NCBI GenBank assembly: GCA_039960995.1
Contig: JBDVKF010000005.1
Location: 1-64,000, forward strand
Length of the DNA stretch: 64,000 nt
Source: JABSSA01 sp039960995
Lineage (GTDB): Bacteria > Pseudomonadota > Alphaproteobacteria > Rhodobacterales > Rhodobacteraceae
Direction: 5' to 3'
Shown piece by piece: positions 44,367 to 53,695 of this stretch. The position numbers and the translations under genes were made by a program. The notes under the pieces were generated by a model. It was given only the letters and a program-made list of their open reading frames with translations. It did no database searches and was not told where the DNA came from. The stretch's first letter is position 1, and every line of letters begins with the position of its first letter.

Positions 44367-45319
44367 GCGTCACGCTTTCCGAACAGGCCATAAGGGCGGA
44401 AGATCAAGATCAAAACCATAAGGATATAGGGCAAGATATCAGCGACTTGCGGTGATGTGATTGTCCACAAATCCCGCCAACCGCTGTCCCAGATGGGTTC
44501 TGGTTTTTCAAAGCCGATGGTCGTCAGCAGGTCTTCCATGCGCAAGTTGTAGGATTTTGAAAACGTTGTGATCCAGCCTATCAAAAGCGACGCGACCAAT
44601 GCGCCCCATAACGACCCGAGGCCGCCAATCACAATCGTCACAAAGACAATCGACCCAAGAACAAACGCCATGCCCGGAAACGTGCCAAGAACAGGCCCGG
44701 CAATGACCCCGGCCACACCAGCCAAGGCGGTGCCGACGCCGAAAACACCCATGAAGATCAAAGGCACATTATGCCCCAACGCTTCGACGGTTTTGGGATA
44801 ACTCAGCGCGGCTTGAATGATCATCCCAACGCGCGTTTTGGTTAGCACCCAAAGCAACCCGATAAAGATCGCGACAGAGATGAAGATCATGAAAACCTTA
44901 TACGCCGGAATGGCATTTCCAGCGATTGAGAATGCAGTGAATTGCAGGATCTCAGGCGTAGAATAGGCCATCTGGCTTTTGCCCCAGATGAATTGAACCA
45001 GCTCTTCGATCAACAGCGCCAGTCCGAATGTAAAGATAAGCTCTGGTACGTGGCCATGCTGGTGTACGCGTCGCAGGCCATAGCGTTCGACCAAAGCCCC
45101 CATCACACCCACAATAGGCGGGGCAAGCAAAAGGCCCACCCAAAATCCCAGATACAAGCTGATCTGATAAGCAAAATAAGCGCCCAACATATAGAAACTG
45201 GCATGGGCAAAATTCAAAACACCCATCATTGAAAAGATCAGTGTCAGTCCAGCCGAAAGCATGAATAAGAGAAGTCCGGTAACGAGACCGTCAATCAGAT
45301 TGACGAGGATCAGGTCCAT
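44363..45319 (-). CDS. LivH-type ABC transporter permease
   Basis: A 318-residue permease with about eight membrane segments. LivH features: GLLLFMLSAGLTLIFSMMGV, LNFAHASFYMLGAYFA, the Tyr-Pro-containing coupling loop QAALSYPKTVEALGHNVP, and VIGGLGSLWGALVASLLIG. The stop overlaps the LivM-like start. It follows the binding-protein gene after 83 bases containing a hairpin. Confidence 0.94.
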   Translation of the reverse strand: MDLILVNLIDGLVTGLLLFMLSAGLTLIFSMMGVLNFAHASFYMLGAYFAYQISLYLGFWVGLLLAPPIVGVMGALVERYGLRRVHQHGHVPELIFTFGLALLIEELVQFIWGKSQMAYSTPEILQFTAFSIAGNAIPAYKVFMIFISVAIFIGLLWVLTKTRVGMIIQAALSYPKTVEALGHNVPLIFMGVFGVGTALAGVAGVIAGPVLGTFPGMAFVLGSIVFVTIVIGGLGSLWGALVASLLIGWITTFSKSYNLRMEDLLTTIGFEKPEPIWDSGWRDLWTITSPQVADILPYILMVLILIFRPYGLFGKRDA

Positions 45320-45355
45320 GCGTGCATCCCTGCTAATTCAATGATTGGGATAGAA

Positions 45356-45389
45356 AATAGGCAGCACGTTTTTCGGTGCGCTGCCTATT
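45356..45389 (-). terminator. Hairpin between binding-protein and permease genes
   Basis: ATAGGCAGC (45357-45365) pairs with GCTGCCTAT (45380-45388), flanked by an A-rich run that gives T-rich sequence on the minus strand. Likely a partial terminator that keeps binding protein in excess. Confidence 0.75.
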
Positions 45390-45402
45390 CGACGTTCGCA
45401 AA

Positions 45403-46647
45403 TTATGGACGGCGCATTTTACAGCTGCTTGGGCTGTCCATCGCGGCCAATTCTACGGTGCTGTCCACGACCAATCCATAACCGGAATTGTCATAGTCGA
45501 AGGTGACGCCTTCGTTGGAATGGGCATGGATGTGCACATCTTGGATCAGCTGGTGATCATTTTCGCGCATCAGGATTTTACCACCCCAAAGGCTTTCATG
45601 TTCCATCCCTTCCAACGCATATCCAATTTTGACGACATCATCTGCTGACCCGGCTTCTTCAATTGCTTTGGCCAACATTTCGATCACGTTGGTGATACGG
45701 GCCTGACTGATATTTCCGTCTGGGTATTTTGCCTTGAACTCGTTGTAATAGGCTGCCGCGCGGTCATTTGCAGGTGGGTTGATTTGGCCTTCCGCGACCA
45801 ATTTTAGTGAACCGACACCGGCATCGCCAAAAGCAGCCGTAATGCCATCAGCCGCAGCATAATAGGTGAACAACGGACCTTCGAACCCGTTTTCCAACAC
45901 TGAACGGCCAAGCCCAACCATGTCAGCGCCCCAGTTGCCCGTGATAATGGCGTCCGCACCTGAGGCCATGATTTTCCGTGTGTAAGGCGTGAAATCTTTC
46001 ACCTTTCCAATCGGATGCAGCTCATTGCCCACAATTTCAATATCGGGGCGTTTCTCCGAGATATTGCGCACAGCGGCCGCCGCGACGGCTTTACCAAAGC
46101 TGTAATCTTGGCCGATCACATAGACCTTTTTGATGGCGTCATCACTGGCAATCACGTCAGTCAATGCGTCCATCTTGATGTCTGCATTTGCGTCAAACCG
46201 GAAATGCCAAAAGTTGCATTTGTCGTTGGTTAGCGCGGGGTCGACTGCGGAATAGTTCAAGAATAACACGCGATCCTCAGGATTGCGGCGATTGTGCTTG
46301 TCGATGGCTTCCGTCAGGGCATTGGCAACCCCGGACGAATTGCCCTGAGCGATGAACCGAATGCCTTGATCGATGGCAACCTGCAGCTGGATCAAAGACT
46401 CTTTGGGGCTGATTTTGTTGTCAAAGGCAACAATTTCAAAGGTTTGGCCACCTAGAACGCCGCCGGTTTCGTTCACCAGTTTTTCCGCAGCGAATTCGTA
46501 TTGGTGCAACCCATTTGTTCCCGTGCCCGCAAATGGGCCTGACAATGGATCGATGAATGCAATTTTTATGTCGCCAGCAAAGCCTGCAGCAGTTGATACG
46601 GCTAGAACTAGCGCGGCAGAGACACCGAGCGTAAACGTTTTGCGCAT
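45403..46647 (-). CDS. ABC transporter substrate-binding protein (LivK/Peripla_BP_6 family)
   Basis: A 414-residue periplasmic binding protein with signal peptide (LGVSAALVLAVSTAAGFA). Mature start DIKIAFIDPLSGPFAGTGTNG; later NSSGVANALTEAI, VYVIGQDYSFGKAVA and ITGNWGADMVGLGRSVLENGFEGP. The sequence is closer to the amide, aromatic-acid and short-chain-acid binding relatives of LivK than to LivK itself, although the ligand cannot be fixed by eye. An 81-base gap separates it from the phosphotransferase gene upstream, and purine-rich GGGAGGAAAA before the ATG is a strong ribosome site. Confidence 0.92.
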   Translation of the reverse strand: MRKTFTLGVSAALVLAVSTAAGFAGDIKIAFIDPLSGPFAGTGTNGLHQYEFAAEKLVNETGGVLGGQTFEIVAFDNKISPKESLIQLQVAIDQGIRFIAQGNSSGVANALTEAIDKHNRRNPEDRVLFLNYSAVDPALTNDKCNFWHFRFDANADIKMDALTDVIASDDAIKKVYVIGQDYSFGKAVAAAAVRNISEKRPDIEIVGNELHPIGKVKDFTPYTRKIMASGADAIITGNWGADMVGLGRSVLENGFEGPLFTYYAAADGITAAFGDAGVGSLKLVAEGQINPPANDRAAAYYNEFKAKYPDGNISQARITNVIEMLAKAIEEAGSADDVVKIGYALEGMEHESLWGGKILMRENDHQLIQDVHIHAHSNEGVTFDYDNSGYGLVVDSTVELAAMDSPSSCKMRRP

Positions 46648-46728
46648 ATTTTCCTCCCATGGATCCGGTCATGGGTAATTTTATTTTGACCGGCGCATGG
46701 AAGGAGGTTCGCACGTAGGTGGTATAAG

Positions 46729-47778
46729 TCAAGCTTTTCGATTGGCCGCTTTTCCATCAAGGGCTTTCAACCCCATCTCGGCAAAGACGGGTACATACTG
46801 CCCCAAAGTGATGGCCCGTTTGGGGTTTGAGGCATTGCCATCAAGGGCGCGTTTCAGCACACCTTGAATGATCCCAGCCATTCGAAAGAACGTGAATCCC
46901 AAGAAGAAATCAAAATGCACGACTTTGTTGATTGATCTTCTTTCACAATAGCTTGCGATGAATTCCTCATCCGAAGGAAGCCCCACATCCACTCGATTGA
47001 TGCCCATCAATCCGCGCCCTTCTTTTCCGGGTGGCAATTGCCATTGCATGATGACCGCAGCCAAGTCGGCATAAGGGTGCCCAAGCGTGGACAATTCCCA
47101 ATCCAACACAGCGTGACAGGCCGTAGAATTTGAGTCAAAAATCATATTGTCGATGCGGTAATCGCCATGAACCAGCGTGCGCTGACCGTCATCTTCGGGC
47201 ATTTCGTCAACCATACGATCCATCAACCGGTCCATGGCTGGTACCTTGTCAGTTTCTGATGCGCGATATTGTTTGGACCAACGTGCGACTTGACGTTCAA
47301 GATAATGTCCGGCCGGGCCATAATCCTCTAATTCGACACTTGCTGGGTCAATGTTATGCAAGGCCGCTAAAACGCGGTTCATGTCATTGATCACACCCGT
47401 TCTTGTGGCATTGTCACATCCTGACATGGTTGGGTCAGAAAAATTACGCCCCGGTACATAACCCATGACATAGAACATGGAACCGATGATGGCATCGTCT
47501 TCACACAGCAGGTGCATCTGGGCGACCGGAACATCTGTGTCATTCAACGCCTTTTGCACGCGAAACTCTCTGTCCACGGCATGCGCCGATTTCAAAAGCT
47601 GTCCCGGTGGTTTTCGCCGCAACACATAGTTTTGAGCGCGCGTTTTCAACAAGAAGGTCGGGTTTGATTGACCTGTTTGAAATTTCTCAACCTCAATTGG
47701 ACTGTCAAAACCTGGAAGGTGGTCGCGCAGATATGCACTGACTTTTGAGATGTCGAGCGCTTGCGTTGTGTCGTTCAT
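46729..47778 (-). CDS. Aminoglycoside-phosphotransferase-fold protein (ACAD10/11-like kinase)
   Basis: A 349-residue APH-fold protein. Kinase features: Brenner-type LVHGDYRIDNMIFD and the metal Asp in AVLDWELSTLGHPYADLA. The N-terminal QTGQSNPTFLL and YVLRRKPPGQLLKSAHAVDREFRVQKAL are typical of the group found next to acyl-CoA dehydrogenases. In mammalian ACAD10/11 this domain phosphorylates 4-hydroxyacyl-CoAs so that they can be dehydrated and oxidised. A similar role in this acyl-CoA cluster is inferred. It overlaps the histidine phosphatase gene by four bases. Confidence 0.9.
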   Translation of the reverse strand: MNDTTQALDISKVSAYLRDHLPGFDSPIEVEKFQTGQSNPTFLLKTRAQNYVLRRKPPGQLLKSAHAVDREFRVQKALNDTDVPVAQMHLLCEDDAIIGSMFYVMGYVPGRNFSDPTMSGCDNATRTGVINDMNRVLAALHNIDPASVELEDYGPAGHYLERQVARWSKQYRASETDKVPAMDRLMDRMVDEMPEDDGQRTLVHGDYRIDNMIFDSNSTACHAVLDWELSTLGHPYADLAAVIMQWQLPPGKEGRGLMGINRVDVGLPSDEEFIASYCERRSINKVVHFDFFLGFTFFRMAGIIQGVLKRALDGNASNPKRAITLGQYVPVFAEMGLKALDGKAANRKA

Positions 47779-48416
47779 GAATAGCTCAGCAGTTCGGGTT
47801 GTTGATCAAAATGTGGGGTCGCATTGAACCCATTTAGGCTAACGCGGCCTTTAGAGAATACAAAGCTCGAAACACTCGTGTTCTTCACTTGCAGGTTCAA
47901 ATTGACCATCGTTGCGGATGGTGCGTTCAAGGTTTTCGCCACCAATTGACCGATCACACCTCCAGATGTGACGATTAGAACACGTCGCGCTTGTTTGGCC
48001 ATCGCTGCTTCAAGTGCGCTTGACGTGCGCTGTGCAAAGGTGATCCAGCTTTCCTTAGCAGTCTCGAGACCACCGCCCTGCCAGTCCAAAATCGTATCAC
48101 GCAATACGCGGAAATGGGTTTTACGGTCTTGCAAAACGTCCTTTGGTGTCTGACCGCCAAAGCGCACAGACAGCAGGTTGTGGAAATCGTATTCGTTGAA
48201 CCCTGCATGGGTGTCGTCCGGTTCCAGCTGCATCGCCTTTAGGGTTTGAGCATGCCGCACCATTGTGCCGGACAGGATGCAATCTGGATGCCAACCTGTG
48301 TGATCAAGATGTTGTTTCAACGCCGCGGATTGCTGCTGCCCCAAATCAGTCAGTTGGTCATAGTTGTCACTGCCAAAGGCGGCTTGTCCGTGACGGATTA
48401 GAATAAGTTCGGCCAT
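47775..48416 (-). CDS. Histidine phosphatase family protein
   Basis: A 213-residue phosphoglycerate-mutase-like protein. The phospho-acceptor His is in LILIRHGQAAFGSDNYD, and the second His position is replaced by an IVTSGGVIGQ segment (usually V[TS]HGG), so the distal His appears to be Ser. It is translationally coupled to the APH-fold kinase gene. A kinase-phosphatase pair acting on the same acyl intermediate is possible but unproven. Confidence 0.85.
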   Translation of the reverse strand: MAELILIRHGQAAFGSDNYDQLTDLGQQQSAALKQHLDHTGWHPDCILSGTMVRHAQTLKAMQLEPDDTHAGFNEYDFHNLLSVRFGGQTPKDVLQDRKTHFRVLRDTILDWQGGGLETAKESWITFAQRTSSALEAAMAKQARRVLIVTSGGVIGQLVAKTLNAPSATMVNLNLQVKNTSVSSFVFSKGRVSLNGFNATPHFDQQPELLSYS

Positions 48417-48442
48417 ATCACATGTCTTTACGTTGGTGTTGT

Positions 48443-49423
48443 TTAGGACAGATCAGCATGCATATCTGCGCAAGCCGCAGTGTAATCTTGTGCGATTTTG
48501 TCTACCAATTCGCGTGCCGGTCCCACCTTATGAACGGCGCCGATGCCCTGTCCTGATCCCCAAATGCTTTTCCATGCTTTGGGTTTTGATGATCCGGACG
48601 CGAAATTCATCGACGAAGCATCCGCAGTTGGCAAATTATCTGGGTCCATCCCGGCGGCGCTCACAGATCCTTTCAGATAATTTCCCCAAACTCCGGTGAA
48701 CAAGGAGGAATACACGATATCTTCGGCCGAACTGTCGACGATCATTTGCTTGTAATCCAGATCGGCGTTTGCCTCTGATGTGGCGATGAATGGCGATCCG
48801 ACATATCCAAAATCGGCCCCCATGGCGCGTGCCGCCAGCAATGATCTTCCGGTCGCAATCGATCCAGACAACGCAACGGGGCCGTCAAACCATTCGCGAA
48901 TTTCCTGCATCAGGGCGAAGGGTGATTGTTGACCAGCATGCCCACCTGCTCCAGCGGCCACAGCAATCAACCCGTCAGCCCCCTTTTCAATCGCTTTATG
49001 GGCAAAGGAGTTGTTGATGATGTCATGCAAAACCACGCCGCCGCAGGAATGGGCAGCCTCGTTGACTTCGACGCGTGCCCCAAGTGATGTGATCCAGATC
49101 GGCACTTTGTGTTTGACGCAAATTTCAAGATCACGTTCAAGTCGTCCGTTGGAACGGTGCACAATCTGATTGACCGCAAAGGGCGCTGCGGGTGTGTCTG
49201 GGTTTGATTGGTTCCATGCGTCCAGTTCTTCGCGAATGCGTGTCAGCCACATGTCCAGTAATGCAGGTTCGCCATCGTTTTCACGCGCGTTTAACGCAGG
49301 GAAACTGCCGACAATGCCAGCCTTACATTGGGCAATCACGAGATCAGGGTTGGAAATAATGAACAAAGGTGCTGCGATCATCGGAATGCGCAGCCCCTGC
49401 AGTGCGGATGGTAGATTTGGCAT
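48443..49423 (-). CDS. Nitronate monooxygenase / 2-nitropropane dioxygenase family FMN protein
   Basis: A 326-residue TIM-barrel flavoprotein. PMIAAPLFIISNPDLVIAQ at the N-terminus, AAGAGGHAGQQSPFALMQEI with the catalytic-type His, and ALSGSIATGRSLLAARAMGADFGYVGSPF (FMN phosphate loop) define the family. Relatives include nitronate monooxygenases and enoyl reductases in polyketide and fatty acid systems, so a reductase role in the acyl-CoA cluster is also possible. It lies between an SDR gene and the phosphatase gene on the minus strand. Confidence 0.9.
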   Translation of the reverse strand: MPNLPSALQGLRIPMIAAPLFIISNPDLVIAQCKAGIVGSFPALNARENDGEPALLDMWLTRIREELDAWNQSNPDTPAAPFAVNQIVHRSNGRLERDLEICVKHKVPIWITSLGARVEVNEAAHSCGGVVLHDIINNSFAHKAIEKGADGLIAVAAGAGGHAGQQSPFALMQEIREWFDGPVALSGSIATGRSLLAARAMGADFGYVGSPFIATSEANADLDYKQMIVDSSAEDIVYSSLFTGVWGNYLKGSVSAAGMDPDNLPTADASSMNFASGSSKPKAWKSIWGSGQGIGAVHKVGPARELVDKIAQDYTAACADMHADLS

Positions 49424-49530
49424 TTAGTGTTCCCTTGGTAGCGCGTAGTCGCGCATGAATTGGGTATGACCTTTGAGCGGGAGATGAACACGCAATTGCT
49501 TGGACACTCGCGATCGAATGCAGTCCGAGA

Positions 49531-50448
49531 TTACCATTTAAGGTTAATGCCTTTGGCTTTCGCGGCACGCAATGCGAATTTCTTGGTTTGGCTGAACGCG
49601 TCTTGAAGCTCTGATTGATTGTGTGGATTGGTGATATTGTCCCACTGCTCGGCAACCGCTTCGGGTGTTATGTCGCCCTCGATCAACTGCCCTTCAGTTT
49701 CATAGATGCGGGTTTGGGCAAACACGCCAGCCCCGGCGGCTAGGATCGTGCGTGACGGTGCATCCTGACTGACCAGATACAGCACGCCCGGCGTGATTGT
49801 TTCGGGCTGCAATAACGCGAGGGCCTCTGGGGGCATCAAGTCTTCGGTCATGCGCGTGGCGGCTGTTGGGGCCAATGTGTTGACGCGTATGTTGTCCCGC
49901 GCCCCTTCAAGATGCAGCACATTCATCAGACCCGCCATCGCGGCCTTTGCCGCCCCATAGTTGGCTTGACCAAAGTTGCCGTACAGACCCGAGGCCGATG
50001 CGGTCAGCACAATGCGACCATATTGAGCTGCTCGCATATGGGGCCAGACGGCATGGCAGCAATTTGCGCTGCCCATCAGATGCACGTCGACGACTTTCTG
50101 AAAATCCGATATGTCCATTTTCGCAAATGTCTTGTCGCGCAAAATGCCAGCGTTGTTGATCAAGACATCAATGCGACCCCATTGATCCATGACCTCAGCG
50201 ACCATGTCCTGCACTTGATCCGCATTTGAAACGTCCGCGCCGTTGATCATCGCCTCGCCGCCCATGGCTTTGATCTCGTCGTAAACAGATTGTGCGGCTT
50301 GGGTGTTTTGACCCGTCCCATCAGTGGTCGCACCCAAATCGTTGATTACGACACGTGCACCACGCTGTGCCAAACCAAGGGCATGGCATCGGCCCAAACC
50401 GACACCCGCCCCCGTTACAATGGCGACCTGGTCATCAAATCGGATCAT
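49531..50448 (-). CDS. SDR, MFE-2/HSD17B4-like 3-hydroxyacyl-CoA dehydrogenase
   Basis: A 305-residue SDR. Dinucleotide motif TGAGVGLGRCHAL, VINDLGATTDGTG (the long beta-2 loop typical of peroxisomal multifunctional enzyme type 2), NNAG in LINNAGILRDKTFAKM, and catalytic YGAAK. The C-terminus extends about 50 residues beyond a standard SDR, as in the MFE-2 group. Members oxidise (3R)-hydroxyacyl-CoA, which fits the MaoC hydratase at 56397. One base separates it from the next SDR gene. Confidence 0.92.
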   Translation of the reverse strand: MIRFDDQVAIVTGAGVGLGRCHALGLAQRGARVVINDLGATTDGTGQNTQAAQSVYDEIKAMGGEAMINGADVSNADQVQDMVAEVMDQWGRIDVLINNAGILRDKTFAKMDISDFQKVVDVHLMGSANCCHAVWPHMRAAQYGRIVLTASASGLYGNFGQANYGAAKAAMAGLMNVLHLEGARDNIRVNTLAPTAATRMTEDLMPPEALALLQPETITPGVLYLVSQDAPSRTILAAGAGVFAQTRIYETEGQLIEGDITPEAVAEQWDNITNPHNQSELQDAFSQTKKFALRAAKAKGINLKW

Positions 50449-50449
50449 C

Positions 50450-51274
50450 CTATTGCCCCATCGCTGAGCGGAACAGATTGGGCGCGGTCATCACTTGTAT
50501 GCCACCTGACAAGGGCAAAATCGCGCCAGTTATGTAAGATCCTGCACGCGAACACAGGAACTGCATCGCGCCTGCGATGTCTTCGGGGCTGCCGACGCGC
50601 TGCAATGGGACATCATTCCCCATCTTGTCCCGCATCCCTTCGTCCGCGGTGGCAAACGCGGTCATCTTGCTGACAAATGGTCCCGGCGCCAGTGCGTTCA
50701 CCGTGATGTTGAGATGGGCAATTTCCTTGGCCAATGTTTGGGTGATGTGATGTACCGCAGCCTTTGAGGCGGAATAACTATATGCGCCATCCCCCATCGG
50801 CGCATCGCCCATTACCGATCCAACATTGATCACACGCGCTGGATCATCTGCATCACCCGAAGCGGACAGCATCGGCAGCATGCTTTGTGTCAAATGAAAC
50901 AGGCCCGCCGCGTTCACGTTCATCACTTTGGCCCAAGCGTCGAACGGAAACTGCCCCAATGGCGCGCCCCAAGTTGCCCCGGCATTGTTCATCAAAATGT
51001 GCAATGACTGTGCGCGCTCGCTGACGTCCTTGGCCATCTGGGCAACGCCGTCTTCGGTCGAAACATCGCCGCCGAACCCTGTACATGTCCCAGCAAGGCC
51101 CAACCCGTTCAATTCGGCGGCCACAGCGGCGCAGGCATCGGCCTTGCGCGAGGCGATCAACACATCTGCCCCAGCAGCCATCAAGCCATGCGTCGCCATG
51201 CGACCAATTCCAGACGCGCCACCAGTGACCAAGGCGGTTTTCCCCGCAAGTGAAAAAAGCGTTTCGGGTGTCAT
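50450..51274 (-). CDS. SDR-family oxidoreductase
   Basis: A 274-residue classical SDR. ATG 51274 follows GGAGATTTGC; a longer frame to 51382 has no similarity. TGGASGIGRMA binds the cofactor, MNNAGATWG and catalytic YSASK are present, and Arg in ASRKAD after beta-2 suggests NADP. It is close to the HSD17B-like SDR gene (one base) and 31 bases after the acyl-CoA dehydrogenase gene. Its C-terminus GAILPLSGGIQ is typical of FabG-like enzymes. Confidence 0.9.
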   Translation of the reverse strand: MTPETLFSLAGKTALVTGGASGIGRMATHGLMAAGADVLIASRKADACAAVAAELNGLGLAGTCTGFGGDVSTEDGVAQMAKDVSERAQSLHILMNNAGATWGAPLGQFPFDAWAKVMNVNAAGLFHLTQSMLPMLSASGDADDPARVINVGSVMGDAPMGDGAYSYSASKAAVHHITQTLAKEIAHLNITVNALAPGPFVSKMTAFATADEGMRDKMGNDVPLQRVGSPEDIAGAMQFLCSRAGSYITGAILPLSGGIQVMTAPNLFRSAMGQ

Positions 51275-51305
51275 GCAAATCTCCGTTTGTTGTTCGCCAC
51301 GGGCA

Positions 51306-52409
51306 TCACAGCCCGCGCAAGGTGGCCACGCGTTCCGCGTGATAGCCGTAATCGCCAAGCCATTCGCAGGCCACACGCGCACGTTTCATAAAAAAGCCCA
51401 TGTCAAAAGCATCCGTCATGCCAATACCGCCATGCATCTGAACGCCTTCTTGAACGGCCAGTGTCGCGGTTTTACAGGCGCGTGCCTTGGCCAACGATAC
51501 GGACAAGGTTGCGTTTTCCGAATTCTGATCCATCATCCGACCGGCGTTTAGGATTGTGCTTTGGGTCAGCTCGGTTTCTGACCAAAGATGCGCTGCGCGG
51601 TGTTGCAACGCCTGAAACGCACCAATCGGGACGCCAAATTGCTTACGTTCGCTCAGATACGAAACAGTCATCGTAAAAGCGGCGGTGGCCAGCCCAGTCA
51701 TTTCCGCAGCAAGTGCGGCTTGACCTGCATTCAAAGCCGGGCGCAATACCTCCATCGCGGCGTTTACTGTGCCCAGAACATCGTCGCCCGTCGCTTTCAC
51801 GTCTTCAAAATAGAGCGTTGCCGTGTCACGTGAATCTATCGTTGCGCGTGCGTCGTGGGTAATTTCGGCGCGATCCGCAGGAATATCAAATAAAGTCAGA
51901 CCATTATCGGTGCGTGCCAATATCAGAATATGGTCAGCGCCGCTTCCATCCACAACAAACCGCTTTGTACCGTTCAACCGGAACCCGTTGCCATCCTCAA
52001 TGGCTGCCAACTGAGTTTTGGATGGGTCGTGTTTCGCGCCTTCGTCAATTGCCAGCGCATAGCGTCGCTGACCCGAAGCAATGGCGCGTAACGCCTGTTT
52101 GGCGCGTTCATCTGCAATTTGGCGCAGGGCCGTCGCTGCAATCACTGCTGTCGATAAAAAGGGTGTTGTCGCGAGGGTTTTGCCCATTTCCTGCGCCAAA
52201 ACACCTGCTGCCGCATGGCCCATATCTGCGCCACCGTGTTCTTCCGGTACAAGGATACCAGCCCATCCCATGTCGACCATGTCGGACCATAACTTGGCAT
52301 CATACGTCATGCCTGAATCGCGCAAATGGCTGATGGGCGCATTCTCATCCAGAAATCCACGCGCTGCATCGGCCAACAGGCGTTCGTCATCGCTCGGCAT
52401 CAGGCTCAT
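51306..52409 (-). CDS. Acyl-CoA dehydrogenase (shorter subunit type)
   Basis: A 367-residue acyl-CoA dehydrogenase. ATG 52409 overlaps the previous stop (ATGA). Blocks: GWAGILVPEEHGGADMGHAA, SERKQFGVPIGAFQALQHRAA, QEGVQMHGGIGMTDAFDMG. The mid-domain FAD-contact text is weak, and in heteromeric dehydrogenases (actinobacterial FadE28/FadE29 type) such partners split the FAD and catalytic residues between two proteins. Its neighbour at 52406-53560 would be the other half. If so, loss of that neighbour would disable both. Confidence 0.9.
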   Translation of the reverse strand: MSLMPSDDERLLADAARGFLDENAPISHLRDSGMTYDAKLWSDMVDMGWAGILVPEEHGGADMGHAAAGVLAQEMGKTLATTPFLSTAVIAATALRQIADERAKQALRAIASGQRRYALAIDEGAKHDPSKTQLAAIEDGNGFRLNGTKRFVVDGSGADHILILARTDNGLTLFDIPADRAEITHDARATIDSRDTATLYFEDVKATGDDVLGTVNAAMEVLRPALNAGQAALAAEMTGLATAAFTMTVSYLSERKQFGVPIGAFQALQHRAAHLWSETELTQSTILNAGRMMDQNSENATLSVSLAKARACKTATLAVQEGVQMHGGIGMTDAFDMGFFMKRARVACEWLGDYGYHAERVATLRGL

Positions 52410-53560
52410 CCGGGTAACCCCAATACGCGCTTGGAAATAATGGACAGCATGACTTCTGATGTGCCGCCTTCGATTGAATTGGCCTTGGTGCGCAGCCATT
52501 GACCGGGCAGATCATCATCCCACCCCAATGCATCAGACCCACCTGCAATCATCATCAGTTCATGACGCTTCTTGTTCAGCTCGGTTCCTGCATATTTCAG
52601 CATTGCAGACGCATCCCCGACCCCGCCGATTTCGGCTTGGTCTTTGTAACGCTCTAATGTGAGGCCCATCGCCAAAGTGTCGATTTCACATTCCAGCGCC
52701 AATGCCCGCGTTGATGCATCGTTCATGGCGTCAGGATGTTCATTTAAAACCGCGCCCAAAGGTCGCCCACCCAAAAGGCCGTCCCCGCCACCTGAGATCA
52801 TTTCCCGTTCGTGGGTCAAAAGATATTTGGCGACATCCCAGCCGCGATTTTCGGTCCCGACGATCTGGGTGCGTGGAATTCGGACATCGTTAAAAAATGT
52901 CTCGCAAAATGGCGAGGCTCCTGAAATCAACTGGATTGGCCGCGTGCTGACACCTGTGTTGTGCATGTCGATCAGAACAAAACTGATCCCTTTATGTTTT
53001 GGCGCGTCGCGATCTGTGCGCACCAAAGCGAAAATCCAATCGGCCTTGTCCGCATAAGATGTCCAAACTTTTTGGCCATTGATGACATAATCATCCCCTT
53101 CCGTTTCAGCGCGGGTCTGAACTGAAGCGAGATCACTTCCAGCACCGGGTTCGGAGTACCCTTGGCACCATCTGATTTCGCCACGCGCAATAGGAGGAAG
53201 GAAATGCAACTTTTGTTCCTGCGTTCCAAAGTGCAGCAACGCAGGCCCCAGCATCCAAATGCCAAAAGACTGTAAGGGCAGACGCGCGTTGATGTTTTGC
53301 AGTTCTTCGCTGAGGATTTTGTCCTGTGCTCGCGTCAATCCAGCACCGCCAAATTCGACAGGCCATGTCGGAACAGTCCATCCTTTATCAGCCATTCTGT
53401 TCAACCAAATGCGTTAAGCGTCGGATTCAAAGGTCCAGTTTTGGCCGCCCCAGCAAATATGCGCTTCTCCGCTGGCACCGTCTCGCATGTCGGGTGGACA
53501 GTTTTCATCAAGCCATATGCGTGTTTGCGACCTAAACACATCCAATGCTGCGTCGTTCAT
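52406..53560 (-). pseudogene. Acyl-CoA dehydrogenase interrupted by an in-frame TAA at codon 49
   Basis: A full-length acyl-CoA dehydrogenase frame runs from ATG 53560 (MNDAALDVFRSQTRIWLDE) to the stop at 52406, 384 residues if read through. Codon 49 is TAA (53416-53414), between FESDA and RIWLNRMADKGW. Homologues read Gln at this position from memory, so a single C-to-T change (CAA to TAA) explains it. Downstream the frame is intact, with WCQGYSEPGAGSDLASVQT and the C-terminal NSIEGGTSEVML. Translation could restart at TTG 53404 or the ATG of MADKGW, but the product would lack the N-terminal helices. Sequencing error is the alternative explanation. Confidence 0.85.
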
Positions 53561-53695
53561 GCCATCCTCCCTTTTGGGTTCCGCTACGTCTTGATCAGCG
53601 CGGCTTTACGAACACCCTTATCGGTTGCAGGATGGCGCAAAGATCAGACAAATGCACGTGCGTCGTGACGTCAGGTAATTGAGAGGACCAAAACC

